A stretch of DNA of 55,528 bases from Streptomyces adelaidensis (GTDB lineage Bacteria > Actinomycetota > Actinomycetes > Streptomycetales > Streptomycetaceae), in contig NZ_JAEMUX010000059.1 in the NCBI RefSeq assembly GCF_016598475.1, forward strand, positions 1 to 55,528, in the 5' to 3' direction. Positions within the stretch are counted from its first letter, which is position 1. Each line of letters opens with the position of its first letter. Positions 34,295 through 43,857 of this stretch are shown one piece after another. A program made the position numbers and the translations under genes. The notes beneath the pieces were generated by a model. It did no database searches, was not told the origin of the DNA, and was given only the letters and a program-made list of their open reading frames with translations.

Positions 34295-35740
34295 TCAGAC
34301 CGCCGGGGACGGGTACGTCGGGTACTCCACCCCGGAGACGTGCTGGACGACGCGGATGACCTGGCAGGAGTAGCCGAACTCGTTGTCGTACCAGAGGTAG
34401 AGGATCGCGTTGTCGCCGTCGACCTTGGTGGCGCCGGCGTCGACGATCGAGGCGTGGCGGGAGCCGATGAAGTCGCTGGAGACCGAGTCGGGGGCGTTGG
34501 TGAAGTCGATCTGGCGCTTGAGCGGCGAGGTCAGCGAGACGTTGCGGAGATAGTCGAGGACCTCCTCGCGGTCGGTCTCGCGGCCGAGGCGCAGGCTGAG
34601 GATCGCGATCGAGACGTCCGGGACGGGGACGCGGATCGAGCTGCCGGTGATCGGCGCCTTCAGGTCGGGCAGCGCCTTGGCGACGGCCGAGGCGGCACCC
34701 GTCTCGGTGATGACCATGTTGAGCGGCGCGGAACGGCCCCGGCGGTCGGACTTGTGGTAGTTGTCCAGCAGGTTCTGGTCGTTGGTGAACGAGTGGACGG
34801 TCTCCACGTGGCCGCGCAGCACGCCGAACTCGTCGTCCATCGCCTTCAGCGGCGGCACGATCGCGTTGGTGGTGCAGGAGGCGCAGGACAGGATCTGCTC
34901 GTCCGGCTTGATCGTGTCGTGGTTGACGCCGTGCACGATGTTCGGGACGTCGCCCTTGCCGGGCGCGGTCAGGACGACCTTGTCGATGCCGGGACGCAGA
35001 TGCGTCGACAGGCCCTCCCGGTCGCGCCACTTGCCCGTGTTGTCGATGAGGATGGCGTTCTTGATGCCGTACGCGGTGTAGTCGACCTCGGACGGGTCGT
35101 TCGCGTAGATCACCTTGATCGTGTTGCCGTTGGCGACGATCGTGCTGTTCGCCTCGTCGACCGTGATCGTGCCCTGGAACTGGCCGTGGATGGAGTCCCG
35201 GCGCAGCAGCGAGGCGCGCTTGACGATGTCCTGCTCGCCGCCGCCCCGCACCACGATGGCGCGCAGCCGCAGACCGTTGCCCGAGCCGGCCTTCTCGATC
35301 AGCAGACGGGCGACGAGGCGGCCGATACGGCCGAAGCCGTAGAGGACGACGTCGCGTCCCTCGCCGCCCTCGATCTTGTTGGCCCCCGTGGCGCCGGCGA
35401 CGGCCTCGGCCGTGAACTCCGCGATCGTCAGGCCGCGTTCGTCGGCCCGGTAGGTCGCGGCGAGCATGCCGATGTCGATCTGGGAGGGGCCGAGGTCGAG
35501 CGTGGTGAGGGCCTGCAGGAACGGCAGGGTGTCGGTGACCGAGAGCTCCTCACCGGCGATCTGGCGGGCGAACCGGTGGGTCTTCAGGATGCTGACGACC
35601 GACTTGTTCACCAAGGAGCGGCTGTGCAGCAGGACCGTCACGTCCCGCTCGCGGTGCAGCTTCCCGATGATCGGGATCATCGACTCCGCGATCTCCTCGC
35701 GGTTCTTCCAGTTGGTGAACGAGTCCTCGTTGACAGTCAC
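34295..35740 (-). CDS. gap: Glyceraldehyde-3-phosphate dehydrogenase, long actinobacterial form
   Basis: A 481-residue GAPDH that oxidises glyceraldehyde-3-phosphate with NAD(P) in glycolysis/gluconeogenesis. About 128 residues of helical N-terminal extension precede the Rossmann start VVLYGFGRIGR. The catalytic site is SCASCTTN with Cys289, and the base is His316 in ETVHSFTND. NGLRLRAIVVRGGGEQDI and WYDNEFGYSCQVIRV are the expected core motifs. The extended form is found in Streptomyces beside a classical 330-residue GAPDH; the role of the extension is not known to me. Start GTG at 35740, with only a weak ribosome site. A TAGCAT element about 40 bp upstream may be its -10. Confidence 0.93.
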   Translation of the reverse strand: MTVNEDSFTNWKNREEIAESMIPIIGKLHRERDVTVLLHSRSLVNKSVVSILKTHRFARQIAGEELSVTDTLPFLQALTTLDLGPSQIDIGMLAATYRADERGLTIAEFTAEAVAGATGANKIEGGEGRDVVLYGFGRIGRLVARLLIEKAGSGNGLRLRAIVVRGGGEQDIVKRASLLRRDSIHGQFQGTITVDEANSTIVANGNTIKVIYANDPSEVDYTAYGIKNAILIDNTGKWRDREGLSTHLRPGIDKVVLTAPGKGDVPNIVHGVNHDTIKPDEQILSCASCTTNAIVPPLKAMDDEFGVLRGHVETVHSFTNDQNLLDNYHKSDRRGRSAPLNMVITETGAASAVAKALPDLKAPITGSSIRVPVPDVSIAILSLRLGRETDREEVLDYLRNVSLTSPLKRQIDFTNAPDSVSSDFIGSRHASIVDAGATKVDGDNAILYLWYDNEFGYSCQVIRVVQHVSGVEYPTYPSPAV

Positions 35741-35792
35741 AGATTTATCTTTCGAGCTAGGCGGCGCTCATATGCTAAACGCTCGCCGATCG

Positions 35793-35831
35793 GATCACGC
35801 CACCGGGGGACCCGAACCCGGTGGCGTGATC
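35793..35831 (-). terminator. Strong hairpin terminator of the protease-nuclease operon
   Basis: A perfect 15-bp inverted repeat (35793-35807 with 35817-35831) with a 9-nt loop, 16 bp after the stop codon of the protease-nuclease gene and upstream of gap. Confidence 0.88.
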
Positions 35832-35847
35832 GTTGTGTGGCGCGAGG

Positions 35848-38040
35848 TCAGGGCCAGACGCCGGAGAAGTCGATCTTCTCGGCCCAGTCCGGGTGGTCTA
35901 TCAGCGGATTGCGGTTGCCCTGCAGTTCGGCGATGGCGGCGTTGCGGTGCAGCTCGTACTCGGTCACCGGGTCGTTGACGTGCCAGGCCAGGAGGGTCGG
36001 CAGCCGGTTCTCGGGGAACTCGCGCGGGGTGTCGCCGACCTGCTTCGGGTAGCGCAGCAGGAAGTACAGGGTGGCCCGGGCGACCGCGCCCTTGCCCGCC
36101 TTGGGCTCGAACCCGACGTCGTCGCGCATCCCGCAGGCGTCCCGGATCTTCTCCTCGAAGTCGGGGAAGTCGAAGTAGGGGAAGTTGCTGCGGTAGCTGT
36201 TGCAGCCCACCTCGCAGGCGAACAGATGGTGCAGGTCGCCCCGCATGGGCTCCTTCTTGAGGAACCACGACTGCGGCACGACGTGTTCGCAGTTGAACGG
36301 CATCGACGCCTCCAGCGCGTCGACCTCCGCCTCGAACTCGGCCGGGCCCGCCGTCCCCTCGTGCAGGAAGAGCTCCTGGATGCGCGCCAGCCTGGCCTCC
36401 TCCACGGCGGCGTCCGCCCGTATGAACTCCTCCGCGGAGAAGTCCTTGCCGGAGTAGATGCTGCGCAGCCGGCCGTCCCGGTGCAGGTCGACCCACGGAT
36501 AGACGAGCCGGATCGGCTTGTACTTGGGCCGAGGGTCGTGTGTCCGCGTCAGCAGTTCGGTGAGCGCGCGGCGCAGTGCGTCCGCGTTGTCGGTGCCGAT
36601 GCCCGCGTAGTAGGTGTCGCGGGCGGCGGTGTCGGCGGCCGGGTCGTAGTACGGCCGCTCCCGCGCGAGCCGGTGGTTGACCAGGGCCGCGTTCACGTCC
36701 CGCTCGACCGCGAAGGCCACGTCGGGCCGCCCGGCCGGGGGCGGCGGCGTGGGTGTGAGCCCGGTCGGCGGCGCGGTGACGGTCGCCACCGGGAACGCCG
36801 AGGCGTCGAGGCCGACGCTGATCCGCAGCGGCACGGTGAGATGGGCGGTGCCGTCGGTCATGTACGCCCGCGCTCCGTCGGGTCCCGGAAGCGCGGCTGC
36901 CCCGTCGCCCGTGGGCGTGGGCGTGGGCGCGGGCGGGGCGCTCTCGACCGGGGCCGGAGCGGGCCCGGTCGTCGTCCCGGCGCTGAACACCTCGTCGCGG
37001 AGCCGGGCGGCCGCACCGGTCAGGGTGAGCTCGTGCAGGGCACGCAGCACACGGCTGATCCGCACCCCTTCGTTGGCCTTCCACGCCAGCCGGTCGTCGC
37101 CCATGTCCGGCGTCCAGACGGTTCCGTCGACGCTGAGGGGACGGCCCTGGTCGTCGGTCTTCGGGACGGCCGAGTGGTGCAGCGCGACGACCTCCCACTG
37201 GTCGTTGAAGACCGGCGAACCCGACGAACCCTCACGGGTGTCGCATTCGTAGTGCATGAAGCGGTCGAGTATGTCCACGACCTGGTTCTCGCGCAGCGCG
37301 AGCTGCTTGGGCTCGCCCCGGGGGTGCTGGATGATGCTGACGAACTCCCCGATGACGACCTTGCCCAGCGCCTCGCTGAGCGTCAGCCGGCCGAAGGAGG
37401 AGAGCGCCTCGCCCCGCGCCCCGCGTTCGGCCACGGCGACCAGGCTGAAGTCCAGTGCGCGGTCGGTGACGAAGAACCGGTGCGGCTCCAGCTGGAACAC
37501 CGGTGTGAGCGGATGCCCGTCGATCCCGGCCTGCAGCGAGAACGCGACCACACTGCGGCGGGCCTCCTCCTGGCTGCGCAGCACATGGTTGTTGGTGAGC
37601 AGGAGCGAGGGGGACACCATGAAACCGGTGCCGTGGCCGGCCCCGGGGCCGCTGATGGTGATGCGGCCGACCGAGCGGGAGACGAGGGCGCCCTCCTCCA
37701 GGAACGCGACCGGAGTGAGGTTGTTGCGCCCGATGAGGCGTTCCAGGCCCAGCACGTCGCTGCCGAAGCTCTCCGGCGGCAGCCGCAAAGTGCTTCCGGC
37801 CGCGGTCACCGGCTCCGACGGCTCCCGCTCGATCGCCCTGGCCAGTGACCAGTCGGCGCCGAGGCGGGCCAGCCGCTTCTCGACCCGCTCCGGTTCATCG
37901 GCGTACAGCACGCCACGCGTCTGGAGCAGCTCTCGGGTTCGCTCCCGCTCGCCGGTCCGGTTCGCATAGCGTTCCGCGGCCCTCGTCAGCTGTGACAGGT
38001 AGGTGGATTCCGTGGGGGAGAAGAGTTCAGCCGTTGTCAT
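35848..38040 (-). CDS. V8-type serine protease fused to EndA/NucM-type endonuclease
   Basis: A 730-residue two-enzyme fusion. Residues 125-335 form a trypsin/V8-like protease: GHGTGFMVSPSLLLTNNHVL (His152), LDFSLVAV (Asp197) and EGSSGSPVF (Ser273). A Pro/Thr-rich linker with VESAPPAPTPTPTG follows (355-440). Residues 440-730 form an endonuclease-I domain: PFNCEHVVPQSWF (His586), GDLHHLFACEVGCNSYRSN (His604/605, Asn614), the HNH-like metal site of EndA/NucM. There is no signal peptide, although both domain families are usually secreted. It is the last gene of a three-gene operon, 44 bp after an unknown gene. The protease might release or activate the nuclease; defence, toxin or scavenging roles are possible, none shown. 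Confidence 0.88.
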   Translation of the reverse strand: MTTAELFSPTESTYLSQLTRAAERYANRTGERERTRELLQTRGVLYADEPERVEKRLARLGADWSLARAIEREPSEPVTAAGSTLRLPPESFGSDVLGLERLIGRNNLTPVAFLEEGALVSRSVGRITISGPGAGHGTGFMVSPSLLLTNNHVLRSQEEARRSVVAFSLQAGIDGHPLTPVFQLEPHRFFVTDRALDFSLVAVAERGARGEALSSFGRLTLSEALGKVVIGEFVSIIQHPRGEPKQLALRENQVVDILDRFMHYECDTREGSSGSPVFNDQWEVVALHHSAVPKTDDQGRPLSVDGTVWTPDMGDDRLAWKANEGVRISRVLRALHELTLTGAAARLRDEVFSAGTTTGPAPAPVESAPPAPTPTPTGDGAAALPGPDGARAYMTDGTAHLTVPLRISVGLDASAFPVATVTAPPTGLTPTPPPPAGRPDVAFAVERDVNAALVNHRLARERPYYDPAADTAARDTYYAGIGTDNADALRRALTELLTRTHDPRPKYKPIRLVYPWVDLHRDGRLRSIYSGKDFSAEEFIRADAAVEEARLARIQELFLHEGTAGPAEFEAEVDALEASMPFNCEHVVPQSWFLKKEPMRGDLHHLFACEVGCNSYRSNFPYFDFPDFEEKIRDACGMRDDVGFEPKAGKGAVARATLYFLLRYPKQVGDTPREFPENRLPTLLAWHVNDPVTEYELHRNAAIAELQGNRNPLIDHPDWAEKIDFSGVWP

Positions 38041-38084
38041 GGGTCCGCCTCCCGTGTGTGGCGGTGTAGGTGGTGTACGGCGCG

Positions 38085-39233
38085 CTACGCCACGAGTCGT
38101 GTGCTGCGCGATGCCTGGTCGGGGTGGGTCCCGAGGTAGCCGTGCGCGGAGAACGCGGCGGGGGAGAAGGCGCCCGGCTCGACGTCGTCACCCGCCGCGA
38201 GCTCCACGCAGGAGGTCCGCGGCTGGACCTCGCTCCGGCCCAGGCGGCAGGCGGTGGCCATGAGTTTCACGGTGACGAAGTCGGCGATCTGGGCGCCGAA
38301 CTCGATGGGCCTGCCGCCGATGGTGATGTCGCCCACGGCGAAGTCCCGGTCCGCGGGCACCTCGTAGACCGCGCGTACCGGGAAGTCGGCGGCGCCGCGT
38401 TCGACGGTCCAGAAGCTCTTCGGATCGGAACCGTCGGGAGCGCTCCAACCGTCGGTGGCCAGGTCGTCGAAGTAGATCCCCACCGGGTCGCTGAGTGCGA
38501 TGTCCGCTTTCTGCCGGGCGACCGCGTTGACGACCTCACCGATGTGCGGGTCGCTGTTGCGGTCCGGCACGCCGTACTTGCCGCAGGCGATGAGTTCCTG
38601 TGCGCCCGTGAGTTCCCGGCCGCCGATGACGCGCCGGATCGTGGCGGCGGCGGCGAGTTCGATCTCCGCACCGAGGGTGTTGGACTGCTGGATGAGGTGC
38701 ATCGCACCCTGTGTCGTGGAGTCGTTCCACTGATTGCGCCGTACGTACCGGCCGTTCGGGCCGAAGAGGTCGCTCTTGCGCACGGCCGGGTCGATGTGGG
38801 CGCGGTAGAGGTCGAGGGCCTTCTCCGGGCTGGTCTGCGCCAGCACGTCCCAGTACTCGGGGCCCTCGCAGGTGAAGGTGACGCGGGTGATCCTGCCCGT
38901 GCCGTCGCGGGTCACGCTCCACTCGCAGTACTCGTCCTGTACATCGCGGCTGGCGTCGGCGCGTTGCCAGCGCTGCCGGTCCGAGACCGCGGACCTGAGG
39001 CGGTTGGGAAACGCGGTCCAGGTGACGGCCGACTGGACCGCGTCCGTCGCGGTGTCCGTCCTGGTGAGGTTGTAGAACTGCGGCCGGGGGCTGTCGTGCA
39101 GCACCTCGGCCGGGTCCGGCCCGGCGATCGCCTGGTCGACACTGTCGTTGATGAAGACGTGCCACGCCTTCGTCCCGACGTCATCGAGGTCGGTGAGCCG
39201 GCCGGGAGGCCCGTACGCGTTGATGGTGGTCAT
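38085..39233 (-). CDS. Conserved protein of unknown function, middle gene of protease-nuclease operon
   Basis: A 382-residue soluble protein that I cannot place in a family. It starts MTTINAYGPPGRLTDLDDVG and has Trp-rich, enzyme-like segments: FYNLTRTDTATDAVQSAVTW, TFTCEGPEYWDVLAQTSPEK, RYVRRNQWNDSTTQGAMHLI, IACGKYGVPDRNSDPHIGEV and IALSDPVGIYFDDLAT. Conserved-looking Cys, His, Arg and Asp residues in these segments suggest a catalytic or cofactor-binding protein. No signal peptide or membrane segment. It shares ATGA with the preceding 546-residue gene, so the two proteins are probably made in equal amounts and may interact. Confidence 0.8.
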   Translation of the reverse strand: MTTINAYGPPGRLTDLDDVGTKAWHVFINDSVDQAIAGPDPAEVLHDSPRPQFYNLTRTDTATDAVQSAVTWTAFPNRLRSAVSDRQRWQRADASRDVQDEYCEWSVTRDGTGRITRVTFTCEGPEYWDVLAQTSPEKALDLYRAHIDPAVRKSDLFGPNGRYVRRNQWNDSTTQGAMHLIQQSNTLGAEIELAAAATIRRVIGGRELTGAQELIACGKYGVPDRNSDPHIGEVVNAVARQKADIALSDPVGIYFDDLATDGWSAPDGSDPKSFWTVERGAADFPVRAVYEVPADRDFAVGDITIGGRPIEFGAQIADFVTVKLMATACRLGRSEVQPRTSCVELAAGDDVEPGAFSPAAFSAHGYLGTHPDQASRSTRLVA

Positions 39234-40870
39234 GGAGAACCTCCGGTGGTCACGACAGCGACGGTGCCGTCCTCGTGCATGCGCAGCCGAGGTGCGTCGG
39301 CCGGGATGTCGGTCGTCGGCAGGGTGAGCGCGAACTCGTTGAGCCTCATCTCCTTGAACATGCGGCGGCGCGACTCCGCCAGCCTGGTGAACTCGTCGAA
39401 TCCCGAGGCCGTACGGAGCCGTGCCGCGACCTTCTCCAGGTACACGTCCACGCGTTGGGCGAAGACGCCGCGCCAATCTGCTTCGGGAAGCGCCCAGTTG
39501 CGCGCGAACTCGGCCTCGGGGCTGTCGGCCGGCAGGGTCCGCGCGGCGGCGGCCACGGCTGCGGCGATGTCGTCGCACCACGTGGAGACGGGCACGGGCG
39601 CGGTGGGCACGTACCTCATCAGGTGGGCGCGGACCGGGCTGAAGACCGGGTTGGTGAAGTCCACCATCAGCGCGCAGGCCGCGAATCCGGCCGGTACGAG
39701 ATTCTTCTCCACCAGTTGCCGCACCACGTCGTTGTCCTCGTACGCGGCCTCCGGGACGACGAAGGCGAAGAACGTGTCGCCGGGCTGCGAGAAGTCGCTC
39801 ACCTGTTCCTCCAGCCGGAAGCCGAGGGCCTGGAGGCTGTCCGCGTACAGGGACGTCGGCGCGGACGGCACGGTGGCCGTGCTCACCGGCAGACCGAGGT
39901 CGTTGAGCAGGGCGTCGGCGTTCAGCCAGAAGCCCAGGGGCAGGCTCAGATCTCTGCCGCCGGACGCGACCGTCGCGCTCTGTGTGGATGTACTGGCGAG
40001 GTTGACCGTGGTGGTGGTGAACAACTGCCGCAGCAGATGGTCGGGGTGGGTCACCATGCCGTCGTCGACGACCGCCGAGAGCCGCGCAGCGGTCCACCGG
40101 GAGACGAGCCCCTTCACGGTGAGCTCCAGCCGCTCGGCGCCGATGACCTGGCCGTGGAGGGGGTTGTCGCGCAACGGGTCGTCCGGGGCGAGCTGGATCG
40201 TCGCGGACATCGACTGCCAGTTGCTCCAGGGCTGCTTGAGTTCCTTCATGACGACGCTGCCGTTGACATGGCTGTCGAAGCAGCCCTTCCCCCGGGACTC
40301 GGGCGCCATCGACGACCAGGAGTCGCCCGTCCACACCCAGGCCGGCGAGATCCGCATGTAGTAGTTGAAGACCTGGGCCACCGGGTCCCAGGCGGCGACC
40401 TGGAGGAAGACCGAGCCGGGGTCACTGCTGACCAGCAGGTCCGGGTCCTTGCCCGGTGCCGCGCGGGAGACCGCGAATCGGAGGTCGCGGCGGAGCCCCG
40501 GAGTCTCGTCCGGCGGGATCTGCCCGGCCTCGCTGATCAGATACACCGACTGCGTCGGGAGCTCGCCCGCCCGGGTCAGTCCGTCCAGTACCTCTTCCAG
40601 TGTCATGGGCCAGTGATCCCGCTGGAAGAACACCCTGGCCATCGGGTCCCGCAGCCCGTCGGACTGCCCCGCGGGCATGGGCACCGGGCCCCGGTCCACG
40701 CCACTGACGCCGCGGTACAGCGTCCTCGGCCGCAGCCCGCCGCCCTCGTCCGCCGGGCCGGCCGCCGGGCCGGCCGCCGGGCCGGCCGCCGGTTCTGCCG
40801 CTGCCGTCGCCGCGGCTTCCGGCCAGGCGGTCGCCCGTCGGCGTTCAGGGGTGCGGTCCCACAGGGACAT
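39230..40870 (-). CDS. Conserved protein of unknown function, first large gene of protease-nuclease operon
   Basis: A 546-residue soluble protein without recognisable family. After a disordered N-terminus with three GPAA repeats (residues 27-40) it has RVFFQRDHWPMTLEEVLDGL, VFLQVAAWDPVAQVFNYYMR, SPAWVWTGDSWSSMAPESRG, KGCFDSHVNGSVVMKELKQP and a Leu/Ala-rich helical C-terminus. The WVWTGDSW and CFDSHVNG segments look like conserved sites. No signal peptide. It overlaps the next gene by 4 bp. A 15-codon frame lies just upstream and could be its leader. Confidence 0.78.
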   Translation of the reverse strand: MSLWDRTPERRRATAWPEAAATAAAEPAAGPAAGPAAGPADEGGGLRPRTLYRGVSGVDRGPVPMPAGQSDGLRDPMARVFFQRDHWPMTLEEVLDGLTRAGELPTQSVYLISEAGQIPPDETPGLRRDLRFAVSRAAPGKDPDLLVSSDPGSVFLQVAAWDPVAQVFNYYMRISPAWVWTGDSWSSMAPESRGKGCFDSHVNGSVVMKELKQPWSNWQSMSATIQLAPDDPLRDNPLHGQVIGAERLELTVKGLVSRWTAARLSAVVDDGMVTHPDHLLRQLFTTTTVNLASTSTQSATVASGGRDLSLPLGFWLNADALLNDLGLPVSTATVPSAPTSLYADSLQALGFRLEEQVSDFSQPGDTFFAFVVPEAAYEDNDVVRQLVEKNLVPAGFAACALMVDFTNPVFSPVRAHLMRYVPTAPVPVSTWCDDIAAAVAAAARTLPADSPEAEFARNWALPEADWRGVFAQRVDVYLEKVAARLRTASGFDEFTRLAESRRRMFKEMRLNEFALTLPTTDIPADAPRLRMHEDGTVAVVTTGGSP

Positions 40871-40897
40871 GGCTATTCCACCCTCCGTCGCGCACTG

Positions 40898-40945
40898 CTA
40901 CGAGAAGTGGCTCAGGACGTAGGACAGGGCGGCGTCGACGTTCAT
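40898..40945 (-). CDS. Possible 15-residue peptide (leader or small product)
   Basis: ATG at 40945 opens MNVDAALSYVLSHFS and stops at 40898, 27 bp before the 546-residue gene. A purine-rich GGGGGAC stands about 10 bp upstream of the ATG. The position at the head of the operon suggests a leader peptide, or the relic of a longer protein. The rest of the gap to 41166 shows only ordinary intergenic sequence of somewhat lower GC. Confidence 0.3.
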   Translation of the reverse strand: MNVDAALSYVLSHFS

Positions 40946-41166
40946 TGGTGTGGCTGTCCCCCTATCGATGCTGACATCTGCGGCAAACATGCGCAAAAGG
41001 TGCATTTGGTGAGTTGGGGGATTCCATCCCGGTGGGCCGGTCCAGCCTCCTGCGTTTGCCGACGGGCATCTTGACGCGACGCCTTCGCCGATCTGTCATG
41101 TCTATGCCAGTTCAGCATCCTGCTTGATGTTCGGTATGACGAATGCTCATGGAGAGGTGACGAGAG

Positions 41167-43798
41167 ATGGCGACGAGGAAGAGCGGTGGCGTGACACGGC
41201 GTCAGGCGCTGCGGTTCGGCGCGGTGGCCGCGGGCGCCGCCGGGCTGGACGTTCACGGAGCGGCCGTCGCGAAGGTGTCGGCCGTGGCGGGGCGGGAGCG
41301 GGAGCGGTCGTTCGACGACGGGTGGCTGTTCTTACGCGGCGACGCCACCGGCGCCGAGGCGCCGGCCTTCGACGACAGCTCCTGGCGGACACTGGACCTC
41401 CCGCACGACGGGACCATCGAGGACCTTCCGTACGCCACCTCCGACGACGACGGCGGCGCCACGAGCTTTCCGTCCCTCCTGGTGCCCGAGGAACCCGACC
41501 CGGCCTGGCCCGCGCCGCCGGACGCGATCGGTCCGTTCGATCCGGGGCGTAGCCAGAACGGCGGCTCGATCGGATACACGGTCGGCGGCACCGGCTGGTA
41601 CCGCAAGCACTTCGAGGTGGCGGAACCGGCCGACGGCCGTGAGTCACATATGGAGCTGCGGTTCGACGGGGTGTAGCAGAACGCGGATGTCTGGCTGAAC
41701 GGCAGACACCTCGGCTTCCATCCCAACGGCTACACGTCCTTCGCGTACGACCTGACCCCGCACCTCGATCCCACGGGGCCGAACGTGCTCGCCGTCCGCG
41801 TCGACAACAACGGCCGGAACAGCCGCTGGTACTCGGGCTCGGGGATCTACCGGCACACCTGGCTGACGGCGACCGGGCCCGTGCGGATCCCCCTCTGGGG
41901 CGTGCACGTGACGACGCCCGAGGTGGGCACGGGACGCTCGGTCGCCCGGGTGGAGGTGTCGGTCGCCAACCTCGGGGCGCGGTCGGCGTCGGCGTCGGCG
42001 CGGGTGACGGTCCGCGATCCGCGCGGCAGGACCGTGGCCGTGCGCCGGGCGCCCGCGCGGAGTGTCGCGTCGGGCGCGACGGCCGTCTCGGTGCTCGAAC
42101 TCCCCGTCGGACGGGCGGCCCTGTGGTCCATGGACGCGCCGAGCCTCTACACCGCGCATGCCGAGGTCCTCGTCGACGGCGAAGTCGTGGACACACTGAC
42201 CACGACCTTCGGGATCCGCTCGCTGGCGTGGAACGGCGAGGCCGGCCTCCTGCTCAACGGCGAGCCGGTCAAGGTGATGGGCGGCAACGTCCACCACGAC
42301 CACGGCCCGCTGGGCGCCGTCGCGCTCGACCGCTCGGAGGAACGCCGCGTCGAGATCCTCAAGAAGGCCGGCTTCAACTCGATCCGCACGGCCCACAATC
42401 CGCCGACCCCGGCACTGCTCGACGCCTGCGATTCGGCTCGGCATCCTGGTGATGGACGAGTTCTTCGACGTGTGGGACACCGGCAAGAACCCCGACGACT
42501 ACTCGGTGCACTTCGCCCAGTGGTGGGAGCGGGACCTCACGAACACGGTCCTGCGCGACCGCAACCACCCCAGCGTGGTGATGTGGTCGCTGGGCAACGA
42601 GATCACCGACGGAACCAACGGGCACCGGGGCGCACAACTGGCGGCACTGCTCCGCACCCTCGACACCACCCGGCCCGTCACCCTCGGCGGCGGCTCCACC
42701 CACTCGGCGGACGACCCGTCCTGGAACTACGTCGACATCGGCGACGTTCACTACAACGCCAACGGCAAGGGCTACGCCCAGATGCACGCCGCCCACCCCG
42801 ACAAGGCGATGACCCACAACGAGACGTTCCCCGCGACGATCCACCAGGACATCACCTTCGCCGACCGGCACGACTGGGCCGTGGGCACCTGGATCTGGGC
42901 CGCCTGGGACTACCTCGGCGAGGCCGGCATCGGCAAGACGGCGATCCCGCCCGTGGGCACGGGGGCGGCCATCGGCGACCAGAGCGTCATGCCCGGCTGG
43001 TCCATCTCCCGCGAACTGCACCACACCTGGGGCGGCTTCGGCTATCCGTACCCCTACTTCCAGGGGAACTGCGGCGACTTCGACCTGATCGGGCAGCGCA
43101 AGCCGCAAAGCCACTGGCGCGCCGCGGTGACCGGCCGCAGCCCCGTGGAACTGCTGGTGGAACGCCCGACCCCGCCCGGCACCGAGCAGGTCGCGCTGTG
43201 GTGGGGCTACTTCGACGAACTGGCGAGCTGGACGTGGGACGACGTCGAGCGCGGCCACCCGATGACCGTGCACGTCTACACACCGGGCGACCGCGTACGG
43301 CTGCTGCTCGACGGCGAGGAGTTCCCCGGCGGCGCCCCGACGGCCCCCGAGCGGGCCATGGCCACCTTCACCGTGCCCTACGCGCCCGGCGAGCTGACCG
43401 CCGTCGCCGAGCGGGACGGCGAGGAGATCGGCCGTACGACGCTCCGCACGGTCGGCGCACCGGCCGCCCTACGGCTCGTCCCGGACGTCCGGACCCTCAC
43501 CACCGGCCGCGACGACCTCGCCCATGTCCTCGTCGAGGTGGTCGACAGCCACGGCCGGGTCGTCCCCGACGCGACCCACAAGGTGACCTTCGAGGTCGAC
43601 GGCGCGGGGGAGCTGGCCGGCGTCGGCAACGGCAACCCGCACAACGTCGACAGCTTCCAGCGGCCCGCCCGCTACACCTGGCACGGCAAGGCCCTCGCGA
43701 TCCTCCGCCCGGCGAAGCGACCGGGCCGACTCACGCTCACCGCGAGGACCTCCGGCCTGAGCCCGGCGACGCTGACCCTGCCGGTCCGAAGGCGGTGA
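41167..43798 (+). pseudogene. Exported GH2 beta-galactosidase-like gene, amber codon plus frameshift
   Basis: An otherwise complete GH2 gene of about 877 codons. The Tat signal is TRRQALRFGAVAAGAAG. The jelly-roll domain reads FDDGWLFLRGD, WRTLDLPHDGTIED, GTGWYRKHFE. At 41674-41676 a TAG replaces a codon expected to be Tyr in FDGV-x-QNADVWLNG. The frame then resumes through HLGFHPNGY, IYRHTWLTA and GFNSIRTAHNPPTP, until an extra base near 42431 shifts it. The other frame continues LGILVMDEFFDVWD, MWSLGNEITDG (acid/base region), then C-terminal Ig-like domains to 43798. Two independent lesions make it dead. It also has a TTA codon at 41332-41334. Start ATG with GGAGAGGTGA upstream. Confidence 0.9.
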
Positions 43799-43857
43799 CG
43801 GTCGACGGTCGTGACGGGGGCTGAGGGTGCTCGGGAGGGCCCCGGCCACACACATCC

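Noticed and set aside
41674..41676. Programmed UAG read-through or a special amino acid in the GH2 gene
   Set aside because: The same gene has a frameshift further on, so simple decay explains both. No read-through context or RNA structure was recognised.
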